Source: Candidatus Zixiibacteriota bacterium (lineage in GTDB: Bacteria > Zixibacteria > MSB-5A5 > GN15 > FEB-12). From it: a stretch of 9,287 nucleotides of DNA. The stretch's first letter is position 1. Every line of letters starts with the position of its first letter. A program made the translations under genes and the position numbers. A model generated the notes under the pieces. That model saw only the letters and a list, made by a program, of their open reading frames with translations, ran no database searches and was not told the DNA's origin. The stretch is from positions 1 to 9,287 of the forward strand of contig QNAG01000101.1 in the NCBI GenBank assembly GCA_003641415.1, written 5' to 3'. Positions 5,823 through 9,287 of this stretch are shown in pieces.

Positions 5823-6278
5823 TCAACCTCCCTTCAGAAGCTTCTTGGTGCCGCTTACTTTGACCGAGCCATAGTACTTATCGTTGACAATGACTACCGG
5901 AGCCATAGCGCAAGCGCCAACACAGTTAACTACTTCGAGAGTGTACTTGAGATCAGGCGTTGTCTCTCCCGCTCGGATATTCAATTTCTTCTCCAGTTGT
6001 TCGAGTATCTGTGCAGCTCCACGTATATGACATGTAGTACCCATACAAACTCGAATTACTCGATCGCCTTTTGGGTTCAGGCTAAATGCATTATAGAACG
6101 TGGAAACAGAGAACACTTTGCTCAAAGGGACATCCAGATAGTCCGCGGTATGTTTGAGCGCATCACAAGGGAGAAAATTGTATTCCTTCTGTATGTCCTG
6201 AAGAACTGCAATGAGGGATTGCGGTTCCTGCGGATAGCGTTCTAAAATCTCCGGCAACTTGCCTATATCGTGGTTCAT
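5823..6278 (-). CDS. nuoE: NADH dehydrogenase [2Fe-2S] subunit NuoE/HndA-like
   Basis: A 151-aa thioredoxin-like [2Fe-2S] subunit, about the usual length of NuoE/HydC. An N-terminal helical bundle (about 8-62, including VFSVSTFYNAF) precedes the cluster domain. The four ligands are C78 and C83 (CMGTTC) and C119 and C123 (CVGAC). It pairs with NuoF to form the NADH-oxidising head and usually accepts or stores electrons from FMN. Its start overlaps the stop of korC by 4 nt (ATGA), and one base separates its stop from nuoF, so translation is likely coupled along the operon. The direct link to korC is the main genetic evidence that the KOR and NADH modules work together. Confidence 0.93.
   Translation of the reverse strand: MNHDIGKLPEILERYPQEPQSLIAVLQDIQKEYNFLPCDALKHTADYLDVPLSKVFSVSTFYNAFSLNPKGDRVIRVCMGTTCHIRGAAQILEQLEKKLNIRAGETTPDLKYTLEVVNCVGACAMAPVVIVNDKYYGSVKVSGTKKLLKGG
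5827..5832 (-). promoter_or_regulatory. Ribosome binding site of nuoF, within the end of nuoE
   Basis: Minus-strand GGGAGG formed by the last Lys-Gly-Gly codons of nuoE, 5 nt before the nuoF ATG at 5821. It supports this start and translational coupling of the two genes. Confidence 0.65.
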
Positions 6279-6838
6279 ACGCTGTCCTTCTGTCCGATTT
6301 TTTCACGACCCAGTTTGTAGCCTTCTTTAAACATTTTGAAGTTTAACTCAAGCACTTCTTTCTTCTTGCTGAGTTTCTCTTTCAATGTCTTAGTTATAGT
6401 CTTAATATCAACCACTTTTGATATGCCTATTAAAGCCCCAAGGACAATAACGTTAGCCACCTTTACGTTTCCAGCGGCAATTGCCATGTCGTTGGCAGGA
6501 ATCAGCACTTGAGTAAAATCGGTCCGGTCGCTGGTAACATCAATCAGAGAACTATTCACGAGAAACAAACCGCCCGGCTTGACCATTGGTCCAAATTTAT
6601 CAAATGACGGTCTGTTGAAAACACAAATGCACTGAGGAGAAGTCACAATTGGTGAACCGATCCGTTTGTCCGATATGACTACTGTGCAATATGCCGTGCC
6701 GCCGCGCATTTCAGGTCCATACGAAGGAATCCAGGCCACCTGTTTGCCCTCGCTTATACCGGCATAGGCCAGCAGTTGTCCGGCGGTCATGATACCCTGA
6801 CCTCCAAAACCTGCGAAAGTTACTTCATATTGCGCCAT
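6275..6838 (-). CDS. korC: 2-oxoacid:ferredoxin oxidoreductase, gamma subunit
   Basis: A 187-aa gamma-type subunit of the POR/KOR family (catalytic domain of pyruvate/ketoisovalerate oxidoreductase), the usual length for a separate gamma chain. Family motifs: N-terminal FAGFGGQGI (8-16), which opens a Rossmann-like fold, and the SYGPEMRGGTAYC stretch (39-51), a hallmark that contributes to CoA/substrate handling. The C-terminus is Lys-rich and helical. Its ATG overlaps the korB stop by one base (TAATG) and its stop overlaps the nuoE start by four bases. It works in the cytoplasm with the alpha, beta and delta subunits encoded just upstream. Confidence 0.93.
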   Translation of the reverse strand: MAQYEVTFAGFGGQGIMTAGQLLAYAGISEGKQVAWIPSYGPEMRGGTAYCTVVISDKRIGSPIVTSPQCICVFNRPSFDKFGPMVKPGGLFLVNSSLIDVTSDRTDFTQVLIPANDMAIAAGNVKVANVIVLGALIGISKVVDIKTITKTLKEKLSKKKEVLELNFKMFKEGYKLGREKIGQKDSV

Positions 6839-7608
6839 TACTTATTTCCCTCCCTAACGGAATCCTTGAAACACTTGATTGGATAATAAGCCGCCATTTC
6901 CTTATCAAGCCACTTAACTGCCTCTTCCGGAGTCTTTCCCCAGTTGGTCGGGCAAGTAGAGAGAACCTCAATCATCGAATAACAACGATTTTCAGCTTGG
7001 TATTGGAATGCTCTACGGATAGCTTTTCTGGCATTAATTATGTGCTTTGGCGTGTGTACCGCCACCCGCTCAATATATCCTGGTGTAACAAGGGTAGACA
7101 GTAATTCAGCCATACGTATTGGATAGCCAACTTCGTTAGCGTTGCGACCCACTGGACAGGTACTTGTCACTTGACCCGGCAAAGTGGTAGGCGCCATCTG
7201 TCCACCGGTCATACCATAAACGGCATTGTTGACAAAAATAGTTGTAAACTTCTCACCTCGATTGGCGGCGTGTACGATCTCTCCCATTCCAATAGAGGCC
7301 AGATCGCCATCGCCCTGATAAGTGAAAACAATCATATCAGGACGTAACCGTTTGAAACCTGTTGCAAAGGCGGGAGCCCGCCCATGGGCAGCTTCCAGAA
7401 AGTCGCAGTTGAAATAATTGTACGCAAGAACCGAACAACCAACCGGCGCTACCCCCACCGTTCTATCGCGAGCGCCAATTTCATCTATAGCCTCAGCCAC
7501 TAAACGGTGGATAACTCCATGAGTACAGCCGGGGCAGTAGTGAGTGACAGTTGATTGCATCGACTCCGGACGTGAAAATATCGCGGTATTACTTTGAGTC
7601 ATAGCCAT
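6838..7608 (-). CDS. korB: 2-oxoacid:ferredoxin oxidoreductase, beta (TPP-binding) subunit
   Basis: A 256-aa subunit that binds thiamine pyrophosphate and Mg and carries out decarboxylation of the 2-oxoacid. Motifs: HYCPGCTHG (23-31), the TPP-binding start QGDGDLASIG (98-107), and the partner NNAVYGMTGGQMAPTT (127-142), together the GDG...N motif of TPP enzymes. The only clustered Cys pair is CPGC (25-28), so the ferredoxin-type clusters reside in the delta subunit. One base separates it from korA and it overlaps korC by one. Met18 could be an alternative start, but 7608 fits the TGA-G-ATG junction. The substrate (2-oxoglutarate versus branched-chain 2-oxoacids) cannot be fixed from the sequence. 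Confidence 0.93.
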   Translation of the reverse strand: MAMTQSNTAIFSRPESMQSTVTHYCPGCTHGVIHRLVAEAIDEIGARDRTVGVAPVGCSVLAYNYFNCDFLEAAHGRAPAFATGFKRLRPDMIVFTYQGDGDLASIGMGEIVHAANRGEKFTTIFVNNAVYGMTGGQMAPTTLPGQVTSTCPVGRNANEVGYPIRMAELLSTLVTPGYIERVAVHTPKHIINARKAIRRAFQYQAENRCYSMIEVLSTCPTNWGKTPEEAVKWLDKEMAAYYPIKCFKDSVREGNK

Positions 7609-7609
7609 C

Positions 7610-8719
7610 TCACTTTCTCTTCCTGCTGCTGGTGGAACGTTTTTTCATAGATCCAATAAGTTCCAAGACTTTGCCCTGAATTTCTTCTGGATTGGGAACA
7701 ATACCACCCGTACGTCCAAAGAATTTCACTGGCTTGGCGCCAATGATTGCTCTCTCAACATCCTCCACCATTTGGCCGGTGCTCATTTCTACAGTCAGTA
7801 CCGTTTTGATATTTTTCTTTTTCGCTTCCCGATAGATTTCCTTTTCCGGGAATGGAAACAGTGTTATAGGTCGGAATAAACCAACTGAGACACCTTCGCT
7901 TTCAAGCTCATCAATTACTGTTTGACAGATACGAGCCACTGTGCCATAGGAAACAACAAGAAGTTCATTCTTCGCACTGACTTTGTAAAGCTCGTAGCGA
8001 ACCTCTTCCTTTTTCATCTGCTCGTACTTCTTATCCATTAGCAGGGAGTTTTCTTCCAACTCCAGAGGATCAAGAAAGAGAGACTTGATGATTACCGGAT
8101 CGCGTCCCTTTGCACCGGTGGCTGCCCACTTTCGTTCTTCGAGATTGACTCGATTTTGTTTCGGATCACTATCGGGGAATTCAACCGCCTCCATCATCTG
8201 ACCAATCAGTCCATCACCAATAACCATGACCGGATTGAGGTACTTATCAGCCAGATCAAAGGCCAGCATCATCAGGTCGACCGCTTCCTGGACTGTCGAT
8301 GGCGCCAGCACCAGCAAACGGTAGTCGCCATGCCCGCCGCCTTTAACAGATTGGAAATAATCTGACTGTGCAGGAAGGATACCACCCAGTCCTGGTCCGG
8401 CGCGCATGATGTTCACGAACACAACCGGTAGGTGAGCCCCGGCAATATATGATATAGCCTCCTGCATAAGTGATATCCCCGGACTTGACGAAGTAGTAAA
8501 GACACGTTTACCTGTGGACGCAGCTCCAAAGAGCATATTGCCCACAGCTACTTCGCTTTCGCCCTGAAGAAAAACACCGCCCACTTCAGGCATCCGTTTT
8601 GCGAGGTACTCAGCCACCTCGGATTGTGGTGTAATCGGATAGCAGAAGTAACCCTCAGCGCCAGCCCGAATGGCAGCTTCGGCTATAGCCTCATTACCCT
8701 TCATGAGTATTCTTGCCAT
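7610..8719 (-). CDS. korA: 2-oxoacid:ferredoxin oxidoreductase, alpha subunit (KorA/VorB-like)
   Basis: A 369-aa alpha subunit joining the pyrimidine-binding domain and domain II of the POR/KOR family. Motifs: LMKGNEAIAEAAIRAG (5-20), YPITPQSE (27-34), the ESE site (54-56) of TPP activation, SSSPGISLMQE (77-87), KGGGHGDYR (126-134), and the domain II RPITLFPFP (283-291). The run of motifs resembles enzymes annotated VorB (3-methyl-2-oxobutanoate dehydrogenase) closely, and 2-oxoglutarate enzymes only slightly less. The enzyme would turn a 2-oxoacid plus CoA into acyl-CoA and CO2, reducing ferredoxin, or run in reverse for CO2 fixation. An AGGAG lies upstream of the ATG. The last 12 residues (MKKRSTSSRKRK) form a basic Ser/Arg/Lys tail that may be lineage-specific. 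Confidence 0.93.
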   Translation of the reverse strand: MARILMKGNEAIAEAAIRAGAEGYFCYPITPQSEVAEYLAKRMPEVGGVFLQGESEVAVGNMLFGAASTGKRVFTTSSSPGISLMQEAISYIAGAHLPVVFVNIMRAGPGLGGILPAQSDYFQSVKGGGHGDYRLLVLAPSTVQEAVDLMMLAFDLADKYLNPVMVIGDGLIGQMMEAVEFPDSDPKQNRVNLEERKWAATGAKGRDPVIIKSLFLDPLELEENSLLMDKKYEQMKKEEVRYELYKVSAKNELLVVSYGTVARICQTVIDELESEGVSVGLFRPITLFPFPEKEIYREAKKKNIKTVLTVEMSTGQMVEDVERAIIGAKPVKFFGRTGGIVPNPEEIQGKVLELIGSMKKRSTSSRKRK

Positions 8720-8740
8720 TATCTATACTTCTCCTATTTC

Positions 8741-8974
8741 TTAGTAATCCACCAACTCAAATACCGTTCCATGCGAATGCACTTCGATAGCAACATCGGG
8801 GCACATTATCGCACAGAGCTTACACCCAATGCATCGCGAGGGATCATGAACCTGGGCATAGTAATAACCCCGGACCGTAATGTCTTTGGACATCGAGATG
8901 ATCTTCTGGGGACATACTTGGGTGCACAATTCGCATCCTTTGCAGTGGTTCTTATCTATTCGTATACCTGGCAT
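8741..8974 (-). CDS. korD: 2-oxoacid:ferredoxin oxidoreductase, delta (ferredoxin) subunit
   Basis: A 77-aa 2[4Fe-4S] ferredoxin-like subunit: C11-C14-C17-C21 and C48-C51-C54-C58, each in the CxxCxxCxxxCP form. It is the usual delta chain of four-subunit KOR/VOR enzymes and takes electrons from the TPP site to outside acceptors. It lies between the ParA/CobQ-like gene (stop 3 nt upstream) and korA (21 nt downstream). AGGA stands 7 nt before the ATG. The delta-alpha-beta-gamma order is typical of KOR/VOR operons. Confidence 0.92.
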   Translation of the reverse strand: MPGIRIDKNHCKGCELCTQVCPQKIISMSKDITVRGYYYAQVHDPSRCIGCKLCAIMCPDVAIEVHSHGTVFELVDY

Positions 8975-8977
8975 TAA

Positions 8978-9287
8978 TTATTCCTTTGTTTGTGTCGGTG
9001 GCGCTTTGAAATCACTGGGGCGTTCCCACGGTTTCAGCAGGAGACGATCCAGTGGCAGAACCGGCACGTCGATTTGCTCAGGGTTGATTTCATTTAACTG
9101 TTGTCGCATGGCTGCTATAAACACTACCGGCAGAGATGAAACCTGGCCAAGTTCGGTAGCCAGGTTGATTCCTTTAAGAATATCTTTACTGGTGGTGTGC
9201 TCGACCATGTGTGTGTTGGAAACAATCGCAGTGAATTCGAGACGGGCCGCCTTCTCAATTTTTTCCATGAGTTTAAGGCTACTATCG
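8978..9287 (-). CDS. ParA/CobQ-like P-loop protein, C-terminal part only
   Basis: The minus-strand frame is open to the right edge (D-S-S-L-K-L before the Met at 9268), so this is the last ~102 residues of a longer protein. It contains LEFTAIVSNTHMVEHTTSKD and a following helix (ILKGINLATEL), then FIAAMRQ and a proline-rich end (LLLKPWERP). The VSNTH...TT.EDI phrase resembles the CobQ/MinD/ParA-type ATPases often found just upstream of kor genes, sometimes annotated cobyrinic acid a,c-diamide synthase-like. Walker A would be outside the window, so ATP binding cannot be checked. Its role next to KOR is unknown; maturation or assembly is a guess. It is the first visible gene of the operon, 3 nt before korD. 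Confidence 0.6.
   Translation of the reverse strand, partial: DSSLKLMEKIEKAARLEFTAIVSNTHMVEHTTSKDILKGINLATELGQVSSLPVVFIAAMRQQLNEINPEQIDVPVLPLDRLLLKPWERPSDFKAPPTQTKE

Larger units (their letters stand above)
2724..9287 (-). other. KOR-NuoEF operon (nine genes)
   Basis: All nine genes run on the minus strand with no gap above 21 nt and overlaps of 1 nt (korB/korC, G-like/ferredoxin) or 4 nt (korC/nuoE). They are therefore most likely one transcript: P-loop protein, korD, korA, korB, korC, nuoE, nuoF, NuoG-like, four-cluster ferredoxin. The promoter lies beyond 9287. By cysteine count the NADH module and final ferredoxin hold about eleven Fe-S clusters, an electron chain joining the 2-oxoacid enzyme to NAD(H). 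Confidence 0.85.

Noticed and set aside
5628..6245. Plus-strand 205-codon frame opposite nuoE and the start of nuoF
   Set aside because: Antisense shadow of two well-supported genes, with no domain, no ribosome site and low-complexity composition.

Overview
The window looks like part of a bacterial chromosome from an anaerobic, probably uncultivated lineage. Coding is dense with short gaps, Shine-Dalgarno sequences (GGAGG) are common, and a long operon encodes ferredoxin-dependent 2-oxoacid metabolism. The gene mix (VorB-like KOR, HydB/HndC-like NuoF, secreted TPR-type proteins, dispersed GC-rich hairpin repeats) would suit a candidate phylum such as Zixibacteria or another FCB-group lineage. 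That placement is a low-confidence inference; no rRNA or marker gene is present.

Left part, bases 1 to about 2,700. A plus-strand ABC ATPase of the ECF/cobalt type runs in from the left edge and has lost its Walker A. It is followed by a small plus-strand PD-(D/E)XK-like nuclease gene, with a twin-hairpin repeat in its leader. On the minus strand lies a damaged cluster of genes for exported proteins: the C-terminal remnant of a zinc metallopeptidase, an intact 273-aa secreted protein with TPR-like repeats, and the first ~26 codons of a further signal-peptide gene. The remnant and the short gene each end exactly at another copy of the same ~56-bp repeat (copies at 764-821, 1399-1454 and 2587-2643).

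Right part, about 2,724 to 9,287. One minus-strand operon of nine genes with very short gaps or 1-4 nt overlaps. In transcription order: a ParA/CobQ-like protein (N-terminus off the window), the four subunits of a 2-oxoacid:ferredoxin oxidoreductase (delta, alpha, beta, gamma), NuoE, a HydB/HndC-type NuoF with extra Fe-S domains, a NuoG-N-terminus/HoxU-like Fe-S protein, and a four-cluster CooF/HycB-like ferredoxin. KOR would oxidise a 2-oxoacid with CoA to acyl-CoA and CO2 and reduce ferredoxin-type centres. The NuoEF/G-like module would connect these electrons to NAD(H). No hydrogenase, formate dehydrogenase or complex I membrane subunit is visible, so the operon may encode a KOR coupled directly to an NADH-oxidoreductase or electron-bifurcating module. 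That coupling is inference from gene order. The operon promoter lies beyond the right edge.

No tRNA, rRNA, CRISPR array, riboswitch or intact transposase was recognised.
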